The translations under genes and the position numbers were made by a program. From the NCBI GenBank assembly GCA_045130475.1, contig JBGUPU010000062.1:37111-101110 (forward strand): a DNA stretch of 64,000 bases, given 5' to 3'. Shown piece by piece: positions 17,235-27,120 of the stretch; the first letter of the stretch is position 1, and each line of letters begins with the position of its first letter. The DNA comes from CAG-791 sp045130475 (GTDB lineage: Bacteria; Bacillota; Clostridia; Lachnospirales; Lachnospiraceae). The notes below the pieces were generated by a model. The model was not told the DNA's origin. It searched no databases and worked only from the letters and a program-made list of their open reading frames with translations.

Positions 17235-18374
17235 TTATCTGGCAGCGGACAGGATCTTTTCGGCTGCATTCAGAGCAGATGCAATGACCTGATCCATATC
17301 ATAATACTTGTACTCACCAAGCCTTCCGCCGAACACTACTTTTTCTTCTGCGGCCGCAAGTTTTTTGTACTGCTCATAGAGTTTTCCGTTCTTTTCATCG
17401 TTTACCGGATAATAAGGTTCGTCGCCCGGCTTCCAGGCAGAGCTGAACTCACGGCTGATCACAGTTTTGGGAAGATCGTTTCCTTCATCATCCTTTCCGA
17501 ACTCAAACCATTTGTGTTCAATGATTCTGGTCCAGGGAGTCTCTCTGTCTGTATAGTTGACTGCGGCATTGCCCTGGAAATTGGGCATATCCAGCAGTTC
17601 CGTCTCGAAACGGACACTGCGGTACTCCAGTGTTCCATGACAGAATCCGTAGAAAGCATCGATCGCGCCGGTGTAGATCACCTGCTCCGCCATGGCATCC
17701 CATGTCTCACGGTCTTTTAGATAGTCACACTCTAAACGAACTTCGATTCCGTCGAGCATATTCTCAACCATCTTTGTATATCCGCCGACGGGAATTCCCT
17801 GGAACAGGGCATTAAAGTAATTGTTGTCAAATGTCAGACGGACGGGCAGCCTGCGGATGATAAAAGCGGGAAGCTCGGTGCAGGGGCGGCCCCACTGCTT
17901 CTCGGTGTAGCCCTTTACCAGTTTCTCGTAGATATCTGTTCCGACCAGACTGATCGCCTGTTCCTCCAGATTCTTCGGCTCCGTGATCCCGGCAGCTTTC
18001 TTCTGTTCTTCAATCTTGGCAGCCGCCTCCTGAGGTGTCACGACACCCCACATCTTATTAAACGTATACATATTAAAAGGAAGGGAGTACAGTTCGCCGT
18101 GATAATTCGCCACAGGGGAATTGGTAAAACGGTTGAACTCCGCAAAACGGTTCACATACTCCCAGACCCTGCGGTCATTTGTGTGGAAAATATGAGCACC
18201 GTATTTATGCACATGGATTCCCTCGATTTTTTCTGTATAGACATTGCCGGCAATATTCGGACGTCTGTCGATCACAAGAACTTTTTTGCCTGCTGCTTTG
18301 GCTTCATGAGCAAAAACAGCTCCAAACAGTCCCGCTCCCACTATAAGAAAATCGTACTGTGTCTTCTGTACCAT
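17235..18374 (-). CDS. glf: UDP-galactopyranose mutase
   Basis: This 379-residue flavoenzyme converts UDP-galactopyranose to UDP-galactofuranose, the donor for Galf residues in surface glycans. The FAD-binding motif DFLIVGAGLFGAVFAHEA is at the N-terminus, followed by the GLF signature regions (RRPNIAGN, HKYGAHIFHT, YTEKQWG, ITGAI-like YTGAIDAFY). The length matches the family. The start is ATG 18374 with GAGAGGAGG 8 bases upstream. Its presence implies that the polymer contains galactofuranose, and at least one GT2 in the operon should be a galactofuranosyltransferase. Confidence 0.96.
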   Translation of the reverse strand: MVQKTQYDFLIVGAGLFGAVFAHEAKAAGKKVLVIDRRPNIAGNVYTEKIEGIHVHKYGAHIFHTNDRRVWEYVNRFAEFNRFTNSPVANYHGELYSLPFNMYTFNKMWGVVTPQEAAAKIEEQKKAAGITEPKNLEEQAISLVGTDIYEKLVKGYTEKQWGRPCTELPAFIIRRLPVRLTFDNNYFNALFQGIPVGGYTKMVENMLDGIEVRLECDYLKDRETWDAMAEQVIYTGAIDAFYGFCHGTLEYRSVRFETELLDMPNFQGNAAVNYTDRETPWTRIIEHKWFEFGKDDEGNDLPKTVISREFSSAWKPGDEPYYPVNDEKNGKLYEQYKKLAAAEEKVVFGGRLGEYKYYDMDQVIASALNAAEKILSAAR

Positions 18375-18415
18375 CAAAAAATCCTCCTCTCATATGCTAT
18401 CCTGCTGTCAATCCC

Positions 18416-21178
18416 TTATACAGATGGTATAGCGGAAATCAATACCATAATAATATTAAAAATAAAGGCAATATGAATTATACAATTCCACATCAGCAGC
18501 TTCCTGACAGAAGATACGGTCCTGTTCCTGTTCTTCTGCGTTTCTTCACCGGCTTCAGAGGTATTTACCAGACACAGGATCGGGAACAGCATGATCGGAA
18601 TAAAGTATCTTCCCTGCAGTCCGGTAATATAGAGGGACGTCTTCGGTGTGTGGGCAAGAAGCATGGCAGCCCCCACCAGAAGCACTGACGGAATCGTCCC
18701 CACTCCGCATAAAACTTTACTGATATGCCTGAGTGACAAATTGTTTCTGCTCTTGTATATGACTGATCCCAATATGAACATAAAAGCACAGGAATAGAGC
18801 CATGGCATCTGTATATCCTGCAGCGAGCCCATTTTTCCCCCGAAGAACTCGTATACCAGCCTGCTCCCTTCCTGGAAGAAGGTATTGCCGTAAAGCCGTA
18901 TAACCCTCAGGGGGTGGGAAATCAGATCCGAAAAAGTGTATACTGCTTTTCCCGAAAACATACTTACATTGCCTGTTGAGCCCGGAAGCAGACGGTTTAA
19001 AAGGCTGGTTGTATTTCTCTGCAGGAATCCAAAACACAGAAAGCCTCCAAACAAAAGGAAAAAGGCTTTGTTTTTCGGCCAATCCCATCTTCTTTCCAGA
19101 GGTATCAGCAGCAAAAAGACGCACAAAAATACATAGACGCCGCCCTTTACAGCCGCCATCTGCAATGACGTAAGCAAGAGCAGGATCACATCCATCTTTC
19201 CGGGAACACCTTTGTCCAGGGCAAAATAAACACAATATGAAAAGAACAACAGCGCAATCGCGTTTAAAATACAGTCGTAGGAAAAAGATGCCGCCTGCTG
19301 TAATCCGATCGGAAGGGTCGCATAGATGAGAAACACTTCTTTCAGACCCTGCAGTTTCCTGATCGCCAGATAAGTGATCAGAACATAGGCGATCAGGTTG
19401 AACAGTCTTCCCAGCAGATACATCGGAGTCGTAGAGAGCCGCAGAATTCTTCCAAGCACGATCCCGAGCGCAGAAGGAAGAAAATACAGGGGATCAACGT
19501 TGGAATCTGTAGCTCTTGTGACACAAGGCACAAGTTCCTGCGCAGGTACATGGGTGAAAAGCTCTGTATAGATCCGCCTGTAGTCATCCGTAGTAGTGTA
19601 GTATGTGTAGTACTCCTCTGTTCTGATGTCCGTTTCTCTTCGATAATCATACCCGACATACTCTTCAGGTTTTTCAATTCCCATCAGGCGATTGGACAGA
19701 TTATATGCCGTATCAATATGTGCATATTCATCCGGTACAGAATAAACCGGAATGATGAGCATATATAAAATACCCAGGAACAGGCAGAACGGAATGTAGA
19801 TCCTCTGCGCATTCCATTTCCTGACCACGATCATGTAAAAACACATGACCAGGAAGAGGAAAATCAGGATTGAAAAGGCCAGATACAGCGTGCGCAGAAA
19901 ATAGTAATCCGAATAAGAGGCTGTCAGCAGCGGCAGTTTCCCGGTCCTTCTGTTTCCAAAAAGGGACTTTGCTGCAGATCTGGCCTCACCGATATAAAAG
20001 TGAACTTCTGAGGAAGAAAAGTTTACGGGTTCAATACGTATTTCAAAAGTCTTTCCGGCTGACTTTGCAAATTCATTCTCCAGATAAAACTTCCACACGG
20101 ATTTTGAAGACGGAAGTGAAGACACATGAATATACCGGTCATAATAGGAAAGATCTTTTTCTACATTGGTAACCCCTACATGCAGCATTGCTCTGCTGTC
20201 TGCCTTTGGCGCCGCCACCTGAAAAGAGAGGGATGACAGATAATCCTCCTGGGCAGTAAACGTCTCTGTGAGGATATCATCAGACGAGTCCATCACAATG
20301 GATTCGTTCTCATAAACAGGATCCGGGCAGTGGACGATCTCAATGGGATTCTCCTGGAGCAGAAGAGGTTCAATATTATTTTTGTATACAAAAACAGACA
20401 GAAAGAGAAATAAAACAACTGTCATCAAAAACAGAAGAGCTTTTTTATATTTCATAAATAGAGCTCTGCTGAATTCGGTCAGCTTATTTTTGTTCTCTGA
20501 AGAATCTTCCGGGGAAACAGCGGTTTTCTGCGCCCTGTGAAAAAGAGTCTGCCACAGGCCGACTAAAATCCACATAAAGAAGAAGATGCTGCCCTTGATC
20601 AGTGCTTCGAAATTGATCAACTGCCTCTCCTGGTAGACGCAGGTAAAGATCAGAGCATACAGTCTTCTGTGTATATTGCCCACATACAGCTCTGACTCGT
20701 TTTTCTCGCGCGCACTCATCGGGAGGTAAATTTTTGCTTTGATGTTTTTGCCGACAATAAACAGGGAGACATCCTTCCCCTCTGAATCATCAAAAGCAAG
20801 CGGAATGAAATTCCCTACCTGGGGCAGGGTGTTTTTCATCAGCAATTCATACCTCGAGACAATCTCTCCGGTCGAATTGTCCCGCAGATAAAACACAACC
20901 GTGTCATTTCCGTATTCTACTCTCTGCGTAACATGGAACTTAAAGTTGATGCCCTTAAAATGGTTCCGGCGGATCTTGAAATCTGTCCGGATCTCCATAT
21001 TTTCTTCAAATTCCAGCTTTGCATCGGTGGTCGTGCCAAATGCGTCCGATGAATTGACCGTCTTTCCTCTTAGTGCAGCAATTAAAGTCACAGCCAAAAT
21101 CAGACCTGCGACCAGATAATATACAGTATTCCAAAGACCGGCTTTCTTTTTTTTCAACAGGGATTCTGATTTTTCCAT
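18416..21178 (-). CDS. DUF2142 polytopic membrane protein
   Basis: This 920-residue protein has an N-terminal transmembrane helix, an extracytoplasmic region of about 130 residues, a second membrane anchor, another extracytoplasmic domain, and a C-terminal half with about ten helices. The DUF2142 signature VPDEYAHIDTAYNLSNRLMG lies at the start of the polytopic half. The D-E-x-x-H element in the first long loop resembles the catalytic acid pair of GT-C glycosyltransferases. It may be the polymerase or a lipid-linked-sugar transferase of this operon. The ATG at 21178 is preferred over a GTG at 21184. A paralogue of 1022 residues occurs at 35593-38661. Confidence 0.85.
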   Translation of the reverse strand: MEKSESLLKKKKAGLWNTVYYLVAGLILAVTLIAALRGKTVNSSDAFGTTTDAKLEFEENMEIRTDFKIRRNHFKGINFKFHVTQRVEYGNDTVVFYLRDNSTGEIVSRYELLMKNTLPQVGNFIPLAFDDSEGKDVSLFIVGKNIKAKIYLPMSAREKNESELYVGNIHRRLYALIFTCVYQERQLINFEALIKGSIFFFMWILVGLWQTLFHRAQKTAVSPEDSSENKNKLTEFSRALFMKYKKALLFLMTVVLFLFLSVFVYKNNIEPLLLQENPIEIVHCPDPVYENESIVMDSSDDILTETFTAQEDYLSSLSFQVAAPKADSRAMLHVGVTNVEKDLSYYDRYIHVSSLPSSKSVWKFYLENEFAKSAGKTFEIRIEPVNFSSSEVHFYIGEARSAAKSLFGNRRTGKLPLLTASYSDYYFLRTLYLAFSILIFLFLVMCFYMIVVRKWNAQRIYIPFCLFLGILYMLIIPVYSVPDEYAHIDTAYNLSNRLMGIEKPEEYVGYDYRRETDIRTEEYYTYYTTTDDYRRIYTELFTHVPAQELVPCVTRATDSNVDPLYFLPSALGIVLGRILRLSTTPMYLLGRLFNLIAYVLITYLAIRKLQGLKEVFLIYATLPIGLQQAASFSYDCILNAIALLFFSYCVYFALDKGVPGKMDVILLLLTSLQMAAVKGGVYVFLCVFLLLIPLERRWDWPKNKAFFLLFGGFLCFGFLQRNTTSLLNRLLPGSTGNVSMFSGKAVYTFSDLISHPLRVIRLYGNTFFQEGSRLVYEFFGGKMGSLQDIQMPWLYSCAFMFILGSVIYKSRNNLSLRHISKVLCGVGTIPSVLLVGAAMLLAHTPKTSLYITGLQGRYFIPIMLFPILCLVNTSEAGEETQKNRNRTVSSVRKLLMWNCIIHIAFIFNIIMVLISAIPSV

Positions 21179-21197
21179 ATACACCTGTTCCTGTTTA

Positions 21198-22397
21198 TTA
21201 TTCTACCTCATAACTCATAACATGAATGCTGGGATACTTCGTGTAAACAGTCACTTTTCTTTCCTGGTCATCATGAACTGTTGTCCTGGTTCTGCTGCTC
21301 ACATTCCTCTGTCCGTCGATGAATCCCCTCAGAGAAAGCCTGCTTCCCGGATAGAAGGTCTCGTCCTCATCAGATTCAACATCAAGCACATAGCACTCAT
21401 CGGCATTTCCGGATACATGCACATTGACATAAGTGGATGTATCAACCCTGGAAAACCGGTCTACGACAAACTCTCCCTCTATTATCCTTCCGCAGTAGGA
21501 ATAGGGATTCTCTCTGATCGATGCATATGTACCGCGCTCCGCATCAGATTGAACTTCCCCATAGACAGGATCGATCTGCAGACACTGATAACCGTAGTAG
21601 TCCGTATCGTCTTTCAGTTCATCCCGGACAGTTCCCGTATAGTATCCATAGATCGTGACTTTATCTCCCTCTTTCATATTGGCCATCATAGGCTGAGAGG
21701 ATTTGAATCCCGATGTGTTGACATAGTCTCCGGTGATCATCCCGACCTCTTCACTCGCAATCCGGTAAGAACATGTCCAGGATGATTCTTCATAATACTC
21801 AACAACACCTGTTACAAATACATATTTCCCTATATATCCTTTATCCCTGATCAGTTTCCGCGTAAGTTTCAGGGCATCCCGCTTGATCTCTGAAACATGA
21901 TCGCCGTTGGCAGTCAGAGTCTCGTGGACCAGTTCTCCGTCTTTATATTCGCTGCGGCACCCGTACAAAACGCCTGAATCATAAAGGCTGTCTTTATATT
22001 CCGACTTTGATTTATATTTCCGGAACCAGTGGTGTCTGCCGGAGAGATAGACGCCTTCTTCCCAGGTACCGTCGCTAAATTCAATCTTTCCGTATCCGTC
22101 AAATTTTCCTTTTTTCCAATTGCCTGTGTATGTCAGTTCTCCATCAGCATCTGTAAAAACACCTGAGCCTTCAGGAACGCCGGATACAGTATATCCGGTA
22201 TAGGTTCCTTCATAATCGGTATCGCTCCAGGAAATGGAAATACGAAGGGTATCCTCTTCGCCCTCTGTCTCTGCAGCTGTTCTCTTATCCTTTGCTCCTC
22301 TTGTAAAAACAACAAAAAGCAGAAGGAGAAGCAGTATTAAAGCTGCAGCTCCCGCATAATAAGGCTTCCTGCTAATAGATATCTTTCTTTTCTTCAT
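21198..22397 (-). CDS. Membrane-anchored MORN-repeat protein, function unknown
   Basis: This 399-residue protein has a short basic N-terminus, one transmembrane helix (about 14-32), an acidic linker and about two MORN-type repeats (residues about 55-110, with YTGNWKKGKFDGYGKIEFSDG). The remaining roughly 270 residues are an unassigned extracytoplasmic beta-rich region with OB-like elements (YVFVTGVVEYYE, KVTIYGYYTG, GRIIEGEFVVDR). MORN repeats bind lipids or mediate protein contacts. Start 22397 has AGAGGA upstream; a TTG two codons earlier is less likely. It sits between rfbC and the DUF2142 gene with 19-27 base gaps, so it is a true operon member. A role in organising the polymer machinery at the membrane is speculative. 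Confidence 0.7.
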   Translation of the reverse strand: MKKRKISISRKPYYAGAAALILLLLLLFVVFTRGAKDKRTAAETEGEEDTLRISISWSDTDYEGTYTGYTVSGVPEGSGVFTDADGELTYTGNWKKGKFDGYGKIEFSDGTWEEGVYLSGRHHWFRKYKSKSEYKDSLYDSGVLYGCRSEYKDGELVHETLTANGDHVSEIKRDALKLTRKLIRDKGYIGKYVFVTGVVEYYEESSWTCSYRIASEEVGMITGDYVNTSGFKSSQPMMANMKEGDKVTIYGYYTGTVRDELKDDTDYYGYQCLQIDPVYGEVQSDAERGTYASIRENPYSYCGRIIEGEFVVDRFSRVDTSTYVNVHVSGNADECYVLDVESDEDETFYPGSRLSLRGFIDGQRNVSSRTRTTVHDDQERKVTVYTKYPSIHVMSYEVE

Positions 22398-22424
22398 AGA
22401 CAATCCTCTTAAAAACAGATCGGA

Positions 22425-23027
22425 TCAAAAATGAAATGCTTCTGACATTCCTTTCCAGACTTTATCCTTTTCACTGAGGTTGAGAGGCGTCCCGTCTTCC
22501 AGAGTATATCCGGCACTATCCGCCGTCCCCTTGTATTCTCCTACAACAGACGGCCATTCAATCCCGATCTCAGGATCATTCCACGCCATACCGCTTTCAT
22601 CACCGGGGCGGTAAAAATCTGTCACCTTATAGCAGAATTCCGCTTCATCACTGAGGACCAGAAAACCGTGCGCAAAGCCTTCCGAAATATAAAACTGCTT
22701 TTTGTTCTCCTCGGAGAGAATAATCCCGTACCATTTTCCGAAGGTGTCACTGTTTTTCCGAAGATCGACCGCCACATCAAAGACTTCCCCCTTGATCACA
22801 CGTACCAGTTTTCCCTGGGGATAGTGCTTCTGGAAGTGGAGTCCCCTCAGGACGCCTTTTGTGGACATGCTCTGATTATCCTGCACAAATACCATGTCCA
22901 GACCCGCTTCACGCATATCGTTCTGATTATATGTCTCCATAAAATATCCCCGGCTGTCGCCGTGTACTGTCGGCTCGATCACATAGAGACCTTCAATATC
23001 CACTTTTGTTACTTTAATCTGTCCCAT
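22425..23027 (-). CDS. rfbC: dTDP-4-dehydrorhamnose 3,5-epimerase
   Basis: This 200-residue cupin-fold epimerase is the third step of dTDP-L-rhamnose synthesis. Conserved elements include the substrate-binding DSRGYFMETYNQ, QDNQSMSTKGVLRGLHFQ (His catalytic), KLVRVIKGEVFDVAVDLR and YISEGFAHGFLVLSD. It is separated from rfbD and rfbB by GT genes, an uncommon order. No rfbA (first step) is in the window, so dTDP-glucose must come from a thymidylyltransferase elsewhere. Confidence 0.95.
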   Translation of the reverse strand: MGQIKVTKVDIEGLYVIEPTVHGDSRGYFMETYNQNDMREAGLDMVFVQDNQSMSTKGVLRGLHFQKHYPQGKLVRVIKGEVFDVAVDLRKNSDTFGKWYGIILSEENKKQFYISEGFAHGFLVLSDEAEFCYKVTDFYRPGDESGMAWNDPEIGIEWPSVVGEYKGTADSAGYTLEDGTPLNLSEKDKVWKGMSEAFHF

Positions 23028-23138
23028 ACCAATCTCTTATCCTTTTATCAACCTCAATGACCAGTTCCAAACAACAGTTTATTGACAATAAGGCCTGTTA
23101 TATACCTCGTATCCCGTACGCAGATACGGTCTGCAGGG

Positions 23139-23498
23139 CTATTCTTTATCTGTCAGCCCGCTTTCCACCAGTTTCTTATCCAGCATGGCAATCGTCTGAC
23201 TCATTCTGCGCACTTCGGCAGTAACCTTTGAGATCGCTACTGTGAGCGTGAAAATGATGACCAGCGATAAAAGAAAACCAAGGAAGAAAATCATATTCAT
23301 GGTCGACTGGATGCCAAGCGCCCTTGTGATCGTCCTGATCAGATCCGGGAAGAGAACCATGGGCACCAGTATTATATCCGCGAAGAACCAGACCAGGACA
23401 TATTTCAGTTCCAGGATCCGTTTCCTGACCATGTTCACAATAACAGCAAGGCCGGCCCCGAGAAGTACCAGTAATATGATCTGTAAACGTAAAGACAT
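23139..23498 (-). CDS. DUF2304 small membrane protein
   Basis: This 119-residue protein has three predicted transmembrane helices (about 5-23, 34-52, 68-90) and a short amphipathic tail. It is recognised as DUF2304, a family routinely encoded beside DPM1-like GT2 enzymes. It starts 4 bases after the stop of such a GT (23503-24189), so translation is probably coupled. A partner or membrane-tether role for that glycosyltransferase is an inference from this conserved pairing. Confidence 0.85.
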   Translation of the reverse strand: MSLRLQIILLVLLGAGLAVIVNMVRKRILELKYVLVWFFADIILVPMVLFPDLIRTITRALGIQSTMNMIFFLGFLLSLVIIFTLTVAISKVTAEVRRMSQTIAMLDKKLVESGLTDKE

Positions 23499-23502
23499 TC
23501 TA

Positions 23503-24189
23503 TTACCTCATTCTTTCAATCAGGATCGCCAGTGTTACCTTGACCATATAGTACACGGATTTTCTCATGGAAATAGAGGATTCCCCGGATTCCCTTGCCT
23601 TCATTATGACAGGTGTTTCCACAATTGTATAATGCTTTCGAAGCAGTCTGCAGGCCGTCTCCGGCTCCGGATAATCCCTGGGATAATCCTTTACAAATAG
23701 TTCGATCGTCCTTCTGTTACACATCCGCATGCCGGATGTCGCATCCGTAATGGCCTTTCCGAACAAAAATTTTGATAAAAAGCGGAAGATTCCGATTCCG
23801 AACCTTCGCATGCCGGTGGTCTGAAATCCTTCTTTTTCAATAAACCGCGATCCGATCACCATGTCTGCATTTTTCTCTAAGAGAATTTTCTCCATCCTGT
23901 TCAAATAATTTGCATCATGCTGTCCGTCGCCGTCCATCTGAACTGCAATATCATAATTGTTTTTCAAAGCATACAAATACCCTGTCTGCACTGCACCGCC
24001 GATTCCCAGGTTGATCGGAAGGTCAAGCACCGGGATATCATTTGCCCTGCAGAGGTCCAGAGTATTATCTTTTGAGCAGTCATTGATCACAATCACATCA
24101 TAATCGGGCGCATTCTCGTGTATGTTCCGCACAGTGTTGATAATACTCTCATGCTCATTAAAGGCAGGTATAATAACAAGTTTTTTCAT
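23503..24189 (-). CDS. DPM1-like GT2 glycosyltransferase paired with DUF2304
   Basis: This 228-residue GT2 enzyme of the dolichol/polyprenyl-phosphate mannosyltransferase type carries LVIIPAFNEHESIINTV, VINDCSKDNT and QMDGDGQHD (metal-binding acidic triad), with SGMRMCNRR near the acceptor loop. Unlike the GtrB-type enzyme at 16146-17084 it has no C-terminal membrane helices; the adjacent DUF2304 protein probably supplies them. The likely product is an undecaprenyl-phosphate sugar. Confidence 0.88.
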   Translation of the reverse strand: MKKLVIIPAFNEHESIINTVRNIHENAPDYDVIVINDCSKDNTLDLCRANDIPVLDLPINLGIGGAVQTGYLYALKNNYDIAVQMDGDGQHDANYLNRMEKILLEKNADMVIGSRFIEKEGFQTTGMRRFGIGIFRFLSKFLFGKAITDATSGMRMCNRRTIELFVKDYPRDYPEPETACRLLRKHYTIVETPVIMKARESGESSISMRKSVYYMVKVTLAILIERMR

Positions 24190-24198
24190 GATATTATC

Positions 24199-24993
24199 CT
24201 ATTCGTCAAGATGGTTGGAAACCTGCGCACTGGAATATACACGGCTGAGTGCACGCGCAATCCTGTCCGGCCAGAATTTACGGTACATTTGATACTCTTC
24301 TTCCGAGCGTCCATGGTCCTCAATACTGGCGGATGTCTCTGAATCTTCATGGATCCGATGGCCCATCAGCGGCTTCGGGGAATACAAAAAGTCCCCTTTT
24401 AATCTGGAGATCATTTCCCATGCCTGCCAGTCTTCACATGCCCTGAAGCCATGCCGGAATACGACATAAGGCAGGTTTTCCCTGGCGAAGGTAACAGACG
24501 GACAGCAGATGGGCGATCCAAAGGACAGAATCCTCCTCCGGATCCACCTTGACCGCTCCGCCATCGGAAGACGAACAGGCAGCAGCATCAGGCGTTTGAC
24601 CCGCAGCAGGCGATTGCTGTATACATTTTTGTCATCCCTTATCTCATAATAATCACTGAAGAAGATCAAAGGTTTCGGGGAGCTCTCCAGTTTCTCCAGA
24701 GCCGTCTGCAGATAATCCGGATCATATATATCATCCTGATGCGCTATGGTGACATATCTGCTGTCCGAATGCGTATAAGCAAAATTCCAGTCCTGCGTAA
24801 TTCCTGTCTTCCCTTCATTGACGATTACGGGAAGCCCATATTTTTCCGCGATGGAAAAGATAAATTCATTCGGTGTGGATGTGGTAATGATAATGTTGCT
24901 TTCCACTGTCTGTGACATCAAAGACTGCAGGCATTCTTCCAGATAAGGACTGCTCTTATATGCACAGACAGCAAATGTATGCAGATGTTTCAT
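24199..24993 (-). CDS. GT2 family glycosyltransferase
   Basis: This 264-residue GT-A enzyme has TFAVCAYKSSPYLEECLQSL at the N-terminus, ITTSTPNEF in place of the usual DDGS nucleotide loop, and IAHQDDIYDPDYL as the D-x-D region. The altered nucleotide-binding loop suggests a distinct subfamily. It is separated by 9 bases from the downstream DPM1-like gene and by 30 from rfbD. The sugar donor is not deducible; dTDP-rhamnose is plausible from the neighbours. Confidence 0.85.
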   Translation of the reverse strand: MKHLHTFAVCAYKSSPYLEECLQSLMSQTVESNIIITTSTPNEFIFSIAEKYGLPVIVNEGKTGITQDWNFAYTHSDSRYVTIAHQDDIYDPDYLQTALEKLESSPKPLIFFSDYYEIRDDKNVYSNRLLRVKRLMLLPVRLPMAERSRWIRRRILSFGSPICCPSVTFARENLPYVVFRHGFRACEDWQAWEMISRLKGDFLYSPKPLMGHRIHEDSETSASIEDHGRSEEEYQMYRKFWPDRIARALSRVYSSAQVSNHLDE

Positions 24994-25023
24994 AAATCAA
25001 TACCTCTTACCGGATCTTCCGCC

Positions 25024-25932
25024 TTACTGAGTTTTCAGGAATCTTGCCAGTGCATCCTTCCAGTCCGGAAGGGGCTCAAAGCCGTTTTCCGCGAGCTTGG
25101 ATTTGTCCAGACGGCTGTTAAAGGGACGTGCGGCCTTGGACAGCCCGTATTCCTGTGTTGTCACAGGAATAACCTTTGTCGTATATCCCGCCTGGCGATA
25201 GATCTCACAGGTAAAATCGTACCACGAAATATACCCGCCTTCATTCGTCGCATGATAATAACCGTACTTGTCCGTCTCGATCATATCGACGAGAAGTCTT
25301 GCAAGATCGAAAGTATAGGTAGGTGTTCCGATCTGATCGTTTACAACGCGGACAGTATCGTGAGTCTTGCCGACATTGAGCATTGTCTTGATAAAATTCT
25401 TCCCGTTTACTCCGAAGACCCATGCGATTCTGACAATAAAATATCGCTCCAGTGTACCGGCAACCGCCAGTTCCCCTTCCAGCTTGGTCTGTCCGTAGAC
25501 GTTCAGCGGTTTGTAATCTTTACAATCCGGTTCCCACGGCTCTGTTCCCTGTCCGTCAAACACATAATCCGTGCTGATATAGACCATCTTGCAGTCTGTT
25601 TCTTTGCACGCTCTGGCTATATTGGCAGTACCCCCGGCGTTGATGGCACGGACTTTTTCAATTTTGTCCTCATCCTCTGCCAGATCCACTGCCGTCCAGG
25701 CTGCACAGTGCACCACAACATCAGGCTTGCAGTCTCCGATCACCTTCATAACAGCGTCGCTGTCTGTAATATCCAGCTGCACATAGGGCATGGATGCAAC
25801 GGGAGTACCGTCCTGTACGCCCGCATAGGACGGAGCGATGTCGCTTCCGATCCCCTCATACCCTCTTTTGTAAAGTTCATTCATTACATCGTGGCCGAGC
25901 TGGCCGCCAACGCCTGTTACAAGAACTTTCAT
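25024..25932 (-). CDS. rfbD: dTDP-4-dehydrorhamnose reductase
   Basis: This 302-residue SDR enzyme reduces dTDP-4-dehydro-rhamnose, the last step of dTDP-L-rhamnose synthesis. It has the NAD(P)-binding GVGGQLGHDV, the catalytic Thr/Tyr/Lys set in YISTDYVFDG and VYGQTKLEGE, and the conserved RIAWVFGVNGKNF. It lies 45 bases downstream of rfbB, probably in the same transcript. Confidence 0.95.
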   Translation of the reverse strand: MKVLVTGVGGQLGHDVMNELYKRGYEGIGSDIAPSYAGVQDGTPVASMPYVQLDITDSDAVMKVIGDCKPDVVVHCAAWTAVDLAEDEDKIEKVRAINAGGTANIARACKETDCKMVYISTDYVFDGQGTEPWEPDCKDYKPLNVYGQTKLEGELAVAGTLERYFIVRIAWVFGVNGKNFIKTMLNVGKTHDTVRVVNDQIGTPTYTFDLARLLVDMIETDKYGYYHATNEGGYISWYDFTCEIYRQAGYTTKVIPVTTQEYGLSKAARPFNSRLDKSKLAENGFEPLPDWKDALARFLKTQ

Positions 25933-25977
25933 TTTGTATTATTCCCTTCTATATAAGTAGTGAATATCTGTCGTTTT

Positions 25978-26997
25978 TCAGCGATTTCCGTACATCTGCT
26001 CGTAATAGTTCTGATATTCGCCGTCAATGATCGGCTGCCACCAGGACTGATTGTCCAGATACCAGCGGATCGTCTTTTTGATTCCGTCCTTGAACATGGT
26101 CTCGGGCAGCCATCCGAGTTCATTGTGGATCTTTGTGGGATCGATGGCGTAGCGCATATCGTGGCCTTTGCGGTCGGTGACATAGGTGATCAGGCTCTCC
26201 GGTTTTCCGAGTTCCTTGCAGATCAGCTTTACAATATCGATGTTTCTCATCTCATTGTGGCCGCCGATATTATAGACTTCGCCGACGCGGCCCTTGCGCA
26301 TAACCAGGTCGATCGCCTTGCAGTGGTCCTCAACATAAAGCCAGTCACGGACATTGAGTCCTTCGCCGTATACAGGAAGAGGCTTGTCGTGCAGGGCATT
26401 GATGACCATAAGCGGGATCAGCTTCTCCGGGAAGTGGTAAGGTCCGTAGTTGTTGGAGCAGCGGCTGATAGATACGGGCAGACCGTAGGTTCTATGGTAA
26501 GCCAGGACCAGAAGGTCTGCGCCCGCCTTGGAACTGCTGTAAGGGCTGCTGGTATGGATCGGGGTCTCCTCTGTAAAGAAAAGGTCCGGGCGGTCAAGAG
26601 GCAGATCTCCGTACACTTCGTCCGTGGAGACCTGATGATACCGGGTAACACCGTATTTACGGCATGCGTCCATCAGGGTAGATGTTCCGATAATATTGGT
26701 CTGAAGGAAGATCTCCGGGTTTTCGATCGAACGATCCACATGGGACTCGGCCGCGAAATTTACTACAATATCCGGCTTCTCTTCTTCAAAAAGCTTATCA
26801 ATGCCCTCGCGGTCACAGATGTCCATCCTGACAAAGCGGAAATTCGGCTTGTCCATCACCGGTGCAAGTGTGGAGAGATTTCCCGCATAAGTCAGCTTAT
26901 CAATACAAACGATCCTGTCCTCAGGATGTTTCTCAAGCTCATAAAAAACAAAGTTGCTTCCAATAAAGCCGGCACCGCCAGTCACAATAATTGTCAT
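25978..26997 (-). CDS. rfbB: dTDP-glucose 4,6-dehydratase
   Basis: This 339-residue extended SDR catalyses the second step of dTDP-rhamnose synthesis. It carries IIVTGGAGFIGSNFVFYEL (NAD), STDEVYGDLP with the catalytic Asp-Glu region, and the YSSSKAGADLL active-site Tyr/Lys. GGAG lies 8 bases before the ATG. This is the first gene of the 26997-to-7898 minus-strand operon. The divergent RgpF-like gene begins 218 bases away, so the intergenic space must hold promoters for both. Confidence 0.96.
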   Translation of the reverse strand: MTIIVTGGAGFIGSNFVFYELEKHPEDRIVCIDKLTYAGNLSTLAPVMDKPNFRFVRMDICDREGIDKLFEEEKPDIVVNFAAESHVDRSIENPEIFLQTNIIGTSTLMDACRKYGVTRYHQVSTDEVYGDLPLDRPDLFFTEETPIHTSSPYSSSKAGADLLVLAYHRTYGLPVSISRCSNNYGPYHFPEKLIPLMVINALHDKPLPVYGEGLNVRDWLYVEDHCKAIDLVMRKGRVGEVYNIGGHNEMRNIDIVKLICKELGKPESLITYVTDRKGHDMRYAIDPTKIHNELGWLPETMFKDGIKKTIRWYLDNQSWWQPIIDGEYQNYYEQMYGNR

Positions 26998-27120
26998 AAT
27001 ATACTCCTTTCCAGCTATTGCCTTAAAAAAATACCAGAATTATCAATGATATGCAAGATTGCCTTGAAAGTATCTTCTGCTGCTTTTACTTTCAGGACAT
27101 ATATACAGGATACACGTTCC

